From Aeromicrobium panaciterrae (GTDB lineage Bacteria > Actinomycetota > Actinomycetes > Propionibacteriales > Nocardioidaceae), in NCBI RefSeq assembly GCF_031457275.1, contig NZ_JAVDWH010000001.1, forward strand, positions 2,418,001 to 2,482,000: a DNA stretch of 64,000 bases, read 5' to 3'. Positions 17,101 to 25,593 of this stretch are shown piece after piece (the stretch's first letter is position 1; each line of letters starts with the position of its first letter). The notes beneath the pieces were generated by a model that had not been told where the DNA came from, searched no databases, and worked only from the letters and a program-made list of their open reading frames with translations. Position numbers and translations under genes: made by a program.

Positions 17101-18546
17101 ATGTTCCCCACCTCCCTGACCAGCCGGCTCATCGTCACGACGGTCGCCCTCGTCGCCGTCATCAGTCTTCTTGTCGCGGCCGTCGCCACGATCGTGATGC
17201 GCGCGTACTTGATCAACCAGCTCGACAGCCAGGTCACTGGGGCGCTCAACCGAGGCGGCATGGTCGTCCAAGGCCAGGTTCGGCTCGATACGAACGGTCA
17301 GCCGCCAGGCGGGCAGACGAATGGCCCGACGCCTCCCGACCCCCGCGGAACCCGAGTCGGCAGCATCACTGCCGTTTTCGACACGAACGTGGGACTCGGC
17401 ACCACCATCACAGCGTCCGGCGACCTGAAGGAACTGACCGACACACAGCTCGATGCACTCGACGACCTCACGCCCAACCGAAAGCCCGTCACCCTCACGG
17501 TCTCCGGCCTTGGCTCGTACCGCGTCGCTGCGGAGGAAACACCATCCGGCCGGGTGCTCGTGCAAGGTATTCCGACCAAAGACGTCGACGACACGATTCG
17601 CACCCTGATCTGGTGGGAAGCCGGTCTCGGCATGCTCGGCGTACTCCTTGCTGCGATCGCCGGGCGCATCCTTGTAGGTCGCCAGCTCGAGCCCCTGCGC
17701 AAGGTCGCCACCACCGCCAACGAGGTCTCGGCCATGCCACTGTCGACTGGTGCCGTCGGCACCACGGTCCGCGTGCCCGCAGAACTGACGGATCCGACGA
17801 CCGAGGTCGGTCAGGTCGGCGAAGCCCTCAACAAACTGCTCGAGCACATGGAACACGCCCTCGACGCACGCCACGAGAGCGAGCAGCAGGCACGTACGTT
17901 CCTCGCCGATGCCTCACATGAGCTCCGCACTCCTCTGTCGACCATCAAGGGGTACGCCGAGCTCAGCCGACGTACGGGACGCGCCGACCCCGACGAGATC
18001 CTCGCGAAGGTCGAATCGGAGGCAGGCCGTATGTCGAGCCTGGTCGAGGACATGTTGCTCCTCGCCCGCCTCGATGCCGGCCGCGAGCTGGAGCGCCACG
18101 ACGTCGATCTCACGCGCCTCGTCGTCGAAGCAGTCAACGACGCCCGAGTGGTGGATCCGAAACGCAAGTGGACCTTCGACGTACCGGACGAGCCGATCAT
18201 CGTGTCCGGCGACGAGCAGCGTCTCCATCAGGCTGTGACCAACTTGCTGACCAACGCGAGCCGCCACACCCCGCCCAAGACTGTTGTGACCGTACGGATG
18301 CGGGTCGAGGCCGCCGAAGTCGTCATCGAGATTCACGACAACGGGCCCGGGATTGCACCAGATTTGCTGCCCACCCTGTTCGACCGGTTCACCCGCGGCG
18401 ACTCGTCTCGTACGCGCGCATCTGGCGGAGCTGGACTCGGGATGTCTCTCGTGGAGGCGATCATGCACGGCCACGGCGGCACCGCGAGCGTCACAAGCGA
18501 GCCCGGCAATACGACGTTCGCCTTGCGCATGCCGATCTCTGCCTGA
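17101..18546 (+). CDS. Sensor histidine kinase (TrcS-like) of the adjacent regulator
   Basis: A 481-residue membrane kinase. Transmembrane helix 1 is at about 10-35, followed by an extracellular sensor of about 140 residues with a Pro/Gly-rich loop. Helix 2 is at about 177-200, then HAMP, then the HisKA domain with the phosphorylated histidine in FLADASHELRTPLS (about residue 278). The ATPase domain has the N-box TNLLTNASRHT, G1 DNGPGIAP, F-box LFDRF and G2 GAGLGMSL. It is co-transcribed with the response regulator. The signal is unknown. The downstream TPM/PspA genes hint at an envelope-related role, but that is inference. Confidence 0.92.
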   Translation: MFPTSLTSRLIVTTVALVAVISLLVAAVATIVMRAYLINQLDSQVTGALNRGGMVVQGQVRLDTNGQPPGGQTNGPTPPDPRGTRVGSITAVFDTNVGLGTTITASGDLKELTDTQLDALDDLTPNRKPVTLTVSGLGSYRVAAEETPSGRVLVQGIPTKDVDDTIRTLIWWEAGLGMLGVLLAAIAGRILVGRQLEPLRKVATTANEVSAMPLSTGAVGTTVRVPAELTDPTTEVGQVGEALNKLLEHMEHALDARHESEQQARTFLADASHELRTPLSTIKGYAELSRRTGRADPDEILAKVESEAGRMSSLVEDMLLLARLDAGRELERHDVDLTRLVVEAVNDARVVDPKRKWTFDVPDEPIIVSGDEQRLHQAVTNLLTNASRHTPPKTVVTVRMRVEAAEVVIEIHDNGPGIAPDLLPTLFDRFTRGDSSRTRASGGAGLGMSLVEAIMHGHGGTASVTSEPGNTTFALRMPISA

Positions 18547-18588
18547 ATCACGGCAGGTGAACGGCGGGAAGCGATAGTCAGAAATTGG

Positions 18589-18617
18589 TTGTTTCGCTTG
18601 GTGGGATGCAGCAAGAT
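18589..18617 (+). promoter_or_regulatory. Candidate promoter of the TPM-domain gene
   Basis: TTGTTT (18589-18594), a 17-bp spacer and CAAGAT (18612-18617) are followed by seven bases and GTG 18625. This favours the GTG over an upstream TTG. Confidence 0.4.
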
Positions 18618-18624
18618 CACAAGG

Positions 18625-20610
18625 GTGATCACCAAAACACGTGTATGGGCCGTGTTGGTTCTGCTGGCATCGGCCATATTCGGTTTCGGTGGCGTCGCAG
18701 CGCATGCTGATCCACCGCTCGACCTTGCTGGCGAGATCACCGACAACGCCGGCGTCCTCAGTTCTGGCGAAGAGGGCCGGGTCCAAAAGGCTCTCGACAC
18801 GTTCAACAAGGACACCGGCTACCAACTCTTCGTCGTCTATGTGAAGAGTTTCGACGGTATGAGCGGTGACGACTGGGCGGACGCGACGAAAGAGGAGTCC
18901 GGTCTTGGTACTACCGAGATCCTCCTCGCCGTTGCCACCGAGGATCGACGGTTTGGCACCTCCATTCCGCCTGAGCACCCGCTGTCCAACGAGGAATTCG
19001 ACCGGATCCAGCGCGAAGACATCGAACCTGCCCTGAGGGCTGGCGACTGGGATGGGGCCGCGATCGCGGCGGCCGAGGCCTACACCGAAGCCGACGACGG
19101 CTCCAGCGTTCCGTGGGGCGCGATCGTCGTCGGTGGCGCGGTCGTAGCGGGTGGCGGCGCGCTGCTCGTACGCCGCATGCGCCGCAAGTACGACGACACG
19201 CACGTTGTGCTCGACGAGCACGGCCAGCCGATCGATCCGTTGTCGCAGCTGTCCACCGATGAGCTCAACAAGCAATCGAGCGCCGCACTGGTCGGCATCG
19301 ATGACGCCATCAAGACTTCCGAGCAGGAGCTCGGGTTCGCCGAGGCGCAGTTCGGCAAGGACGCGACTCGCGAGTTTGCCGAGGTCGTCAAAGCTGGGCA
19401 CGTGACGATCAAAGAGGCGTTCGGGCTCCGCCAGAAGCTGGACGACTCCGAGCCGGAGACCGAGCTGGAGAAGCGCCACATGACCAGCGAGATCATCCGG
19501 CTCTGCATCGCGGTCAGCGAGTCGCTCGATGAGCAGGTCGAGAAGTTCGACGGGCTCCGCGACCTGCAGGCCAAGGCGCCGCAGGTTCTCGAGGACATGG
19601 AGCAGCGCGCAGGCGAGATCCTCGAACGCATCCCCGGAGCACGCGCCGTCATCACCCAGCTCGCCGCGACCTACCCCGCCACATCCCTCGCATCGGTCGA
19701 CAAGAACGCCGACCAGGCTGAAGCGCTGATCACGGCTGCCCGGGAACAGATCGCGCATGGAACCACTGCCCTCCAGACCGACGATCGGGCCACCGCGGTG
19801 ACACATGCTCGTGCTGCCGAGGATGCCGTGGGCCAGGCCTCGAAGCTGCTCGATGCTGTGGCCGACGCCGACACAGACCTCAAAGCCGCACCGGCCAAGA
19901 TCGCTGAGCGGCTCGCGTCCCTTCGGCTCGACGTCAATGACGCCACACGCCTTGCCGCCAACGACCCCGACATCTCCCGCGCAGCGTCGGACGCAACAGC
20001 AGCCATCTCGTACTCCCAGCAGACCGGTCACGATCCGCTCGCGGCAGCGGCGGGACTCGAGACCGCCGAGGCAACGCTCGACGACCTCCTGGCACCCGTA
20101 CGCGCTGCTGCCGCAGAAGCCGAGAAGGCTCGCGTCGCATTGTCGGAGTCGCTCGGTCGGGTCACGTCACGGGTCAAGGCAGTCAGCGACTTCATCGAGA
20201 CCCGTCGAGGAGCTGTTGGCGCCGAGGCGCGGACGCGGCTCTCCGAAGCAGAGCGCCACCTCGATCGCGCCTCACAGGCCCTCACGGCAGACCCGGCGGC
20301 ATCTCTCGAAGCACTCCAGAAGGCGGAGGCCTTCGTCAACGAAGCCGAGCAACTGGCGCAGAACGATGTGGGCAACTGGGAACGCAGCCAGCGTCAGAGC
20401 TCAGGCGGCGCGGGCGGAGGGCTCAACTCGATGGTCCTCGGCGGCATCTTGATTGACGCACTCGGACGTGGTGGAAGTGGCGGCGGAGGTCTCGGCGGCA
20501 TCCTCACCGGCGGCAGCAGTGGCGCAGGCGGTGGCGGCGGAGGACGCGGCCCCGGCAGCTTCGGCGGCGGCGGGACACGTGCACGTCGCGGTGGAGGTGG
20601 AAGGTTCTAG
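18625..20610 (+). CDS. TPM-domain membrane protein with long helical region and Gly-rich tail
   Basis: About 661 residues. A signal peptide (ending VAAHA) is followed by a TPM domain (about 25-140; LAGEITDNAGVLSSGEE, then YQLFVVYVKSF), a fold outside the membrane in YgcG/Psb32-type proteins. A transmembrane helix (about 152-175, WGAIVVGGAVVAGGGALLV) leads to about 430 residues of charged Ala-rich helices in the cytoplasm. The C-terminus is a Gly-rich stretch ending in Arg/Gly repeats. It lies 69 bp upstream of pspA, so it may act with PspA in membrane-stress sensing. A TTG at 18589 is an alternative start. Confidence 0.82.
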   Translation: MITKTRVWAVLVLLASAIFGFGGVAAHADPPLDLAGEITDNAGVLSSGEEGRVQKALDTFNKDTGYQLFVVYVKSFDGMSGDDWADATKEESGLGTTEILLAVATEDRRFGTSIPPEHPLSNEEFDRIQREDIEPALRAGDWDGAAIAAAEAYTEADDGSSVPWGAIVVGGAVVAGGGALLVRRMRRKYDDTHVVLDEHGQPIDPLSQLSTDELNKQSSAALVGIDDAIKTSEQELGFAEAQFGKDATREFAEVVKAGHVTIKEAFGLRQKLDDSEPETELEKRHMTSEIIRLCIAVSESLDEQVEKFDGLRDLQAKAPQVLEDMEQRAGEILERIPGARAVITQLAATYPATSLASVDKNADQAEALITAAREQIAHGTTALQTDDRATAVTHARAAEDAVGQASKLLDAVADADTDLKAAPAKIAERLASLRLDVNDATRLAANDPDISRAASDATAAISYSQQTGHDPLAAAAGLETAEATLDDLLAPVRAAAAEAEKARVALSESLGRVTSRVKAVSDFIETRRGAVGAEARTRLSEAERHLDRASQALTADPAASLEALQKAEAFVNEAEQLAQNDVGNWERSQRQSSGGAGGGLNSMVLGGILIDALGRGGSGGGGLGGILTGGSSGAGGGGGGRGPGSFGGGGTRARRGGGGRF

Positions 20611-20679
20611 ACCAGCAGCAGCACCCGAATCAGCACAGTTCAACAGCACGGGCAATCCCTACAGAAAGTTGACGAAACC

Positions 20680-21423
20680 ATGGCAAAGAAACAGTCCATC
20701 CTCGGCCGAATCGGCCAGCTGACCCGCGCCAACATCAACTCGCTCCTCGACAAGGCCGAAGACCCCGAGAAGATGCTTGACCAGCTCGTACGCGACTACA
20801 CGAGCTCGATCGCCGAAGCCGAAGAGGCCGTCGCTCAGACCATCGGCAACCTCCGGCTTGCCGAGGCCGATCACGCAGAGGACATCAGCGCTGCTCAGGA
20901 ATGGGGCAACAAGGCCCTCGCTGCTTCGCAGAAGGCTGACTCCCTGCGTTCTTCCGGCACCGCTGCCGAGGCCGACAAGTTCGATGCGCTCGCCAAGATC
21001 GCACTGAGCAAGCAGATTGGCTACGAGAACGAGGCCAAGACCGCCGCTCCCCAGATCGCCTCGCAGAACGAGGTCGTGGAAAAGCTCAAGACTGGCCTGA
21101 TCACCATGAAGGGCAAGCTCGAAGAGCTGCAGACCAAGCGTGACCAGCTCGTCGCTCGCTCCAAGACTGCCGAGGCCCAGAACACCGTCCACGACGCAAT
21201 CAAGTCGATCGACGTTCTCGACCCGACCAGCGAAGTCTCGCGCTTCGAGGAGAAGGTACGTCGCGAAGAGGCCAAGGTCGCGGGCAAGTCCGAGCTCGCC
21301 GCATCCAGCCTCGACGCACAGTTCGAGGAGCTCGAGGGCGACAGCAGCAGCGCCGAGATCGAAGCCCGTCTGTCCGAGCTCAAGAGCGGCGGCGCAGCAG
21401 CCATCTCGCCGCCGAGCGAGTGA
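20680..21423 (+). CDS. pspA: PspA/IM30 (Vipp1) family membrane-stress protein
   Basis: A 247-residue, almost entirely helical protein of the PspA/IM30 family, which binds and remodels stressed membranes and is related to ESCRT-III. The N-terminal amphipathic region (ILGRIGQLTRANINSLLDKAEDPEKMLDQLVRDY) is characteristic, and heptad-rich coiled coil fills the rest. The tail is Pro/Ser-ended (AAISPPSE). It sits between a TPM-domain membrane protein and a DUF2505 protein on the same strand. No pspF or ClgR gene is visible in the window. Confidence 0.92.
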   Translation: MAKKQSILGRIGQLTRANINSLLDKAEDPEKMLDQLVRDYTSSIAEAEEAVAQTIGNLRLAEADHAEDISAAQEWGNKALAASQKADSLRSSGTAAEADKFDALAKIALSKQIGYENEAKTAAPQIASQNEVVEKLKTGLITMKGKLEELQTKRDQLVARSKTAEAQNTVHDAIKSIDVLDPTSEVSRFEEKVRREEAKVAGKSELAASSLDAQFEELEGDSSSAEIEARLSELKSGGAAAISPPSE

Positions 21424-21427
21424 TCCG

Positions 21428-21913
21428 GTGAAGATCAAGGAGTCCTTCAGCTATGAAGGCGCGGATGTTGAGAGCGTGTATGCCCTGATCTCTGATCAGG
21501 CATTCCGTACGGAGTCGTGTGCCAACCAGGAGGCAACCGAGTACGACGTGTCAGTTGAGGCAAACGGCGACGGTGCCACCGTCACGCTGCTCCGTACGCA
21601 GGAAGCCGACATGCCTGACTTCGTGAAGAAGCTCACCGGCAGCACCGTCAAGGTCAAGCAGACCGAGGTGTGGAGTGGTCCTGACAGCGACGGCAACCGT
21701 ACGGCCAACGTCAAGGTCAGCATCATCGGTCAGCCGGCAGAGATGGTTGGCGTCGCGAAGCTCACGGGCTCGAGCGGAGGAACGGAGTTCACCCTCGACG
21801 GAGACGTCAAGGTGTCGATCCCGTTCATCGGCAGGAAGATCGAGCCCGAGGTCGCGAAGGCGATCATCGCTTCGCTCCGCGAAGAAGTTGCTTACGGGAT
21901 GGAGAAGCTCTAA
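21428..21913 (+). CDS. DUF2505 protein (START/SRPBCC-like fold)
   Basis: A 161-residue protein beginning VKIKESFSYEGADVESVYALISDQAFRT, typical of the actinobacterial DUF2505 family, which resembles lipid-binding START/SRPBCC folds. The start is GTG only 4 bp after the pspA stop, so it is almost certainly co-translated. The upstream open frame overlapping pspA is not used. A role in lipid or membrane handling beside PspA is an attractive inference, but no function is known. Confidence 0.75.
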   Translation: MKIKESFSYEGADVESVYALISDQAFRTESCANQEATEYDVSVEANGDGATVTLLRTQEADMPDFVKKLTGSTVKVKQTEVWSGPDSDGNRTANVKVSIIGQPAEMVGVAKLTGSSGGTEFTLDGDVKVSIPFIGRKIEPEVAKAIIASLREEVAYGMEKL

Positions 21914-21918
21914 CCAGA

Positions 21919-21964
21919 CCTCGGCGGGGATTCAGTTCAGAGAGTGGACTGAATCCCGCTGAGG
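21919..21964 (+). terminator. Terminator hairpin between convergent genes
   Basis: A long inverted repeat (arms about 21919-21936 and 21948-21964, one bulged base) lies at the end of the DUF2505 gene. The right arm also encodes the last residues of the convergent acyl-CoA dehydrogenase, so one hairpin may serve both directions. There is no long T-tract. Confidence 0.55.
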
Positions 21965-23097
21965 AGTTGGCGGGCCATCACGATCCGCTGAACCTGGTTG
22001 GTGCCTTCGTAGATCTGGGTGATCTTGGCGTCGCGCATCATCCGCTCCACCGGGTAGTCCTTGGTGAAGCCGTAGCCACCGAGCAGCTGGACCGCGTCCG
22101 TCGTGACCTGCATTGCGGTGTCTGACGCGAACGCCTTGGCGGCAGCGCCGAAGAACGTCAGGTCCTTGTCGCCGCGCTCCGAACGACCGGCGGCAGCGTA
22201 GGTGAGCTGTCGAGCGGCTTCGACCTTCATACCCATGTCAGCGAGCATGAACTCGATGCCCTGGAACTCCGAGATCTTCTTGCCGAACTGAGTGCGCTCC
22301 TGCACGTAGCCGAGCGCATAGTCCAGAGCACCCTGTGCGACGCCCACAGCCTGAGCTGCAATCGTCACGCGGGTGTGGTCGAGGGTCTTCATCGCTGTGG
22401 CGAAGCCGGTGCCTTCGGCGCCGATCATGCGGTCACCGGGGATACGTACGTTGTCGAGGTAGACCTCGAGTGTCGGTGAGCCCTTGATGCCGAGCTTTTT
22501 CTCCGGAGCGCCGAAGGACACACCTTCGTCAGACTTCTCGACGACGAACGCCGAGATGCCCTTGGTGCGCTTGTCGGGGTCGGTCACGGCGAGCACGGTG
22601 TAGAACTCGGACTCTCCAGCGTTGGAGATCCAGCGCTTCACGCCGTTGAGGATCCAGTCGTCACCATCGCGCACGGCCTTGGTCTTCTGGTTGGCCGCGT
22701 CGCTGCCTGCATCCGGCTCGGAGAGGCAGTACGAGAAGCCTTCGCCGGCCGCGAGTCGCGAGAGGTACTTCTTCTTGATGTCCTCGTCGCCCGAGATCAT
22801 GACGGGCAGCGATCCAAGCTTGTTGACCGCGGGAATCAGCGAGCTCGAGACACAGACGCGGGCGATTTCCTCGATGACCAGGACGGTCGCGAGCGCGTCG
22901 GCACCAGCTCCGCCGAACTCCTCCGGCACGTGCGGCGCGTGGAAGTCGGCAGCGAGCAGGGCTGCAGCCGCCTCCTTGGGCCAGCGAGCCTCTTCGTCGA
23001 CCTCTGCCGCGAACGGCGCGATCTTGGCCTCAGCGACAGCGCGTACGGCTTCGCGGATGGCCTGGTGCTCTTCGGAGAGGACAAACATGTCTGACAC
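21937..23097 (-). CDS. Acyl-CoA dehydrogenase (FadE25-like)
   Basis: A 386-residue flavoprotein that introduces a trans-2 double bond into acyl-CoA. SYCLSEPDAGSD binds FAD and substrate, the base glutamate is in TQIYEGTNQVQR, and LGGYGFTKDYPVERMMRD is the usual C-terminal block. The start is taken as GTG 23097 (VSDMFVLSEEH), with GGAG 5 bases upstream. ATG 23088 is the alternative. Gene order with purE/purK matches fadE25 of mycobacteria. A near-palindromic operator lies 13 bp upstream. Confidence 0.9.
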   Translation of the reverse strand: MSDMFVLSEEHQAIREAVRAVAEAKIAPFAAEVDEEARWPKEAAAALLAADFHAPHVPEEFGGAGADALATVLVIEEIARVCVSSSLIPAVNKLGSLPVMISGDEDIKKKYLSRLAAGEGFSYCLSEPDAGSDAANQKTKAVRDGDDWILNGVKRWISNAGESEFYTVLAVTDPDKRTKGISAFVVEKSDEGVSFGAPEKKLGIKGSPTLEVYLDNVRIPGDRMIGAEGTGFATAMKTLDHTRVTIAAQAVGVAQGALDYALGYVQERTQFGKKISEFQGIEFMLADMGMKVEAARQLTYAAAGRSERGDKDLTFFGAAAKAFASDTAMQVTTDAVQLLGGYGFTKDYPVERMMRDAKITQIYEGTNQVQRIVMARQLLSGIQSTL

Positions 23098-23109
23098 GGG
23101 GACTCCAGA

Positions 23110-23131
23110 ATTAGTAGGACGACCTAGTAAT
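23110..23131. promoter_or_regulatory. Near-palindromic operator TTASTAGG-N4-CCTASTAA
   Basis: The half-sites TTAGTAGG and CCTAGTAA form an inverted repeat with one asymmetric base per arm and a 4-bp centre, just upstream of the acyl-CoA dehydrogenase start. The size and position fit a TetR-type repressor, as is common for fatty-acid genes in Actinobacteria. The regulator is not identified. Confidence 0.5.
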
Positions 23132-23212
23132 CCTATTTCCGTAGTCGCCCGCAACCAAACTGAGCAGACGTGGCATCAGACACACCCTGTACTCGGTGGC
23201 GAAGCCCAGGCG

Positions 23213-23218
23213 TAGCCT
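23213..23218 (+). promoter_or_regulatory. -10 element of leaderless promoter
   Basis: TAGCCT, seven bases, then ATG 23226. No ribosome-binding site. Confidence 0.5.
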
Positions 23219-23225
23219 GCGAAAT

Positions 23226-23843
23226 ATGACGATCACGACCGAGGCCGAGCTCCGCGAACTGCTCGGCGAGCCCATGCAGCGCGTCCTCGAGAAGGACCGC
23301 GCGTCGTTCTCCCCCGAGCATCGAGCCTGGCTCGCCGCGTCACCGTTCTGCCTGGTGGCCACGTCAGATGCCAGCGGCCGCTGCGATGTGTCGCCCAAGG
23401 GTGACCCGGCCGGGTTCGGGCTGGTCGTCGACGACACGACCCTCGCGATCCCCGAGCGACCCGGCAACAAGCGCGCTGACGGGTTCGCCAACATCCTGCA
23501 GAACCCGTACGTGGGCCTGATCTTCTTCATCCCCGGTCGCGGAGACACGCTTCGCGTCAACGGGCGAGCGAAGCTGCTCGCCGATGCACCGTACGCCGAT
23601 CAGATGGTCGTGAAGGGTCACAAGCCGGTCGTGATCCTCGAAGTCGATGTCGAGCAGATCTTCTTCCACTGCTCGAAGGCGTTCCTGAGGTCGTCGCTGT
23701 GGAAGCCCGAGACGTGGGCACCAGAGGCGGTGCCGAGCCGTGCTGCCATCGCCAAGAGCCTCGAACGACCCGAGGACTCGATGGAAGAGCTCGAGGCCTA
23801 CTACTCCTCAGCCAAGTACGCCGAGGGGCTCTACAAGAATTAG
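23226..23843 (+). CDS. Pyridoxamine-5'-phosphate-oxidase-like FMN protein (MSMEG_1061-like)
   Basis: A 205-residue split-barrel flavoprotein. FCLVATSDASGRCDVSPKGDPAGF and IPERPGNKRADGFANILQNPYVGLIFFIPGRGDTLRVNG match the FMN-binding core of MSMEG_1061-type PPOX proteins. These may reduce F420- or FMN-dependent substrates; the true reaction here is unknown. It lacks the classic PdxH residues, so a vitamin B6 role is unlikely. The start is ATG 23226, chosen by the leaderless promoter; a start further upstream is not supported. It is convergent with purE. Confidence 0.75.
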   Translation: MTITTEAELRELLGEPMQRVLEKDRASFSPEHRAWLAASPFCLVATSDASGRCDVSPKGDPAGFGLVVDDTTLAIPERPGNKRADGFANILQNPYVGLIFFIPGRGDTLRVNGRAKLLADAPYADQMVVKGHKPVVILEVDVEQIFFHCSKAFLRSSLWKPETWAPEAVPSRAAIAKSLERPEDSMEELEAYYSSAKYAEGLYKN

Positions 23844-23852
23844 GGCGCGTCC

Positions 23853-24362
23853 TTAGCGGAAGCCGGCCTTCTTGGCGGGTTTGCGGATCTTCTCGCCCTT
23901 GGCGCGTGCCTGGTCGGCCAGATCACCTTGGAAGTCGAGCATCTTCTGCGTCAGCAGGTCGTCGCCCGTGGCGAGAATACGTACGGCCAGCAGCCCTGCG
24001 TTGCGGGCGTTGCCAATCGAGACGGTCGCGACGGGCACTCCCGCAGGCATCTGCACAATCGACAGAAGCGAGTCCATGCCGTCGAGGTGCTTGAGCGCGA
24101 CGGGTACGCCGATCACCGGCAGCGGAGTGACGGCCGCGAGCATTCCGGGCAGGTGTGCTGCTCCCCCGGCGCCGGCGATGATGACCTCGATACCGCGGCT
24201 GTGCGCGTCGCGGCCGTAAGCGAGCATCTCGTCGGGCATGCGGTGCGCGGAGACGACATCTGCCTCGTACGCGATGCCAAACTCGCCGAGCGCGGTCGCT
24301 GCGGCCTCCATCGTCGGCCAATCGGAGTCCGAGCCCATCACGATGCCTACGCGTACGGTCAT
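23853..24362 (-). CDS. purE: N5-carboxyaminoimidazole ribonucleotide mutase PurE
   Basis: PurE (169 aa) moves the carboxyl group of N5-CAIR to C4 in de novo purine synthesis. Diagnostic segments are [13 protein letters not shown] at the N-terminus, SAHRMPDEM (catalytic histidine), [14 protein letters not shown] and GVP. Length and order are normal for class I PurE. It pairs with PurK upstream, but is separated by 106 bp containing small hairpins and has its own leaderless promoter (TAGTCT). PurE and PurK are usually adjacent in this phylum. Confidence 0.96.
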   Translation of the reverse strand: MTVRVGIVMGSDSDWPTMEAAATALGEFGIAYEADVVSAHRMPDEMLAYGRDAHSRGIEVIIAGAGGAAHLPGMLAAVTPLPVIGVPVALKHLDGMDSLLSIVQMPAGVPVATVSIGNARNAGLLAVRILATGDDLLTQKMLDFQGDLADQARAKGEKIRKPAKKAGFR

Positions 24363-24468
24363 GGACCCAAGACTAACGCCAGACGAAGGGCCGAGCGGAG
24401 CGAGGCAAGTAGCACGGGCGAAGCCCGCAGCGACGAAGTCGCTGGCGAGGCGAGGGACGAGCCGCGCG
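24363..24468. repeat. Purine-rich intergenic segment with two mini-hairpins
   Basis: The 106 bp between purK and purE contain GGGCGAAGCCC and AGCGACGAAGTCGCT, two short stems with GAAG-like loops, inside repeated GAGCGGAGCGAGGC-type runs. It looks like an interspersed repeat of a REP-like kind. Only one copy is in this window. Confidence 0.4.
24370..24375 (-). promoter_or_regulatory. purE: -10 element of leaderless purE promoter
   Basis: TAGTCT, seven bases, then ATG 24362. purK carries the same hexamer, and both continue with TTG. Confidence 0.5.
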
Positions 24469-25581
24469 CTACCCTCCGAAGATTTTCGCTGCTCGGCGAG
24501 CGCTGGAGAGCACCTCGTCGAGTTGGGGTCCGTACGCCGTCACGTGGCCGACCTTGCGGCCCGCCTTGACGGTCTTGCCGTAGAGATGGATCTTGACGCC
24601 AGGCTCCGCGGCTTCCACAACTGCGCGCTGAGCGACCAGGTCGTCGACCGATCCACCCAGCACGTTGACCATGACGGACCATGTGTCGCGCGACTCAGTC
24701 GGCCCGAGAGGCAGATCAAGAACTGCGCGAAGGTGGTTCTCGAACTGGCTCGTGTGCGCACCGTCGATCGTCCAGTGGCCAGTGTTGTGCGGCCGCATCG
24801 CCAGCTCGTTGACGAGCAGTCGCCCGTCGGTCGTCTCGAACAGCTCGACCGCGAGGATGCCCGTGACATCGAGCTCGGTTGCGATCCGTTCAGCGATCGC
24901 TCGCGCCTCGGCGTCCAGCGCCGGATCGAGGTCAGGCGCAGGGGCGATGACTTCAGAACACACGCCGTCAACCTGCCGCGACTCGACGACTGGATAGGAG
25001 CGCACCTCGCCGGACGGGGACCGGGCGACCAGTGCGGATAGTTCTCGTCGGAAGTCGACAAGCTCCTCAGCCAGCAGGTCACGACCCGAGGCGAATGCCT
25101 CGTCGGCGTCAGCAGCCGCGCGTACGACCCACACACCCTTGCCGTCATAGCCGCCGCGAGTCGTCTTGACGACCGCCGGATAGCCGAACGCCTCAAGGTC
25201 ATCGAGCGTGGTCACGGACGCGTTGCGCGGGCACGGGACGCCCATCGCGCCGAGACGCTCACGCATGGAGCCTTTGTCCTGCGCGAACAGCAGCGCATGC
25301 GGACCTGGACGACACGCGTGACCCTCGGAGGCGAGGGCGTTGAGGTGCTCAGGAGGTACGTGTTCGTGGTCGAACGTCACGACAGGCGCGTCGGCAACAG
25401 CCTCGCGGAGCGTGGCGAGGTCGGTGTAGTCGCCGACGATGTGATCGGGAATGACCTGCGCCGCGGACACGTCAGGCGCCTCGGCCAGGAGCCGAATGTG
25501 TATGCCGAGTCCCACGGCCGCCTGCTGCATCATGCGTGCCAGCTGGCCTCCGCCGATGATCGCGAGCTCGGGGGGCGTCAC
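24469..25581 (-). CDS. purK: N5-carboxyaminoimidazole ribonucleotide synthase PurK
   Basis: PurK (370 aa) makes N5-CAIR from AIR, bicarbonate and ATP, feeding PurE. It begins with the Rossmann-like [14 protein letters not shown]. The ATP-grasp core includes [20 protein letters not shown] and [32 protein letters not shown]. The start is GTG 25581. The upstream -10 hexamer begins with the stop codon of the cyclase gene, so purK appears to have its own promoter while also being downstream of birA-PH-cyclase. Confidence 0.96.
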   Translation of the reverse strand: MTPPELAIIGGGQLARMMQQAAVGLGIHIRLLAEAPDVSAAQVIPDHIVGDYTDLATLREAVADAPVVTFDHEHVPPEHLNALASEGHACRPGPHALLFAQDKGSMRERLGAMGVPCPRNASVTTLDDLEAFGYPAVVKTTRGGYDGKGVWVVRAAADADEAFASGRDLLAEELVDFRRELSALVARSPSGEVRSYPVVESRQVDGVCSEVIAPAPDLDPALDAEARAIAERIATELDVTGILAVELFETTDGRLLVNELAMRPHNTGHWTIDGAHTSQFENHLRAVLDLPLGPTESRDTWSVMVNVLGGSVDDLVAQRAVVEAAEPGVKIHLYGKTVKAGRKVGHVTAYGPQLDEVLSSARRAAKIFGG

Positions 25582-25587
25582 GGGTCA

Positions 25588-25593
25588 AGACTA
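25588..25593 (-). promoter_or_regulatory. purK: -10 element of leaderless purK promoter, overlapping the cyclase stop codon
   Basis: TAGTCT, six bases, then GTG 25581. The TAG is the stop codon of the upstream cyclase gene. Confidence 0.5.

Noticed and set aside
17914..20031. Long minus-strand open frame (about 705 codons) opposite the kinase and TPM genes
   Set aside because: It lies entirely antisense to two well-supported genes, its translation has no recognisable motif, and high GC makes long shadow frames common.
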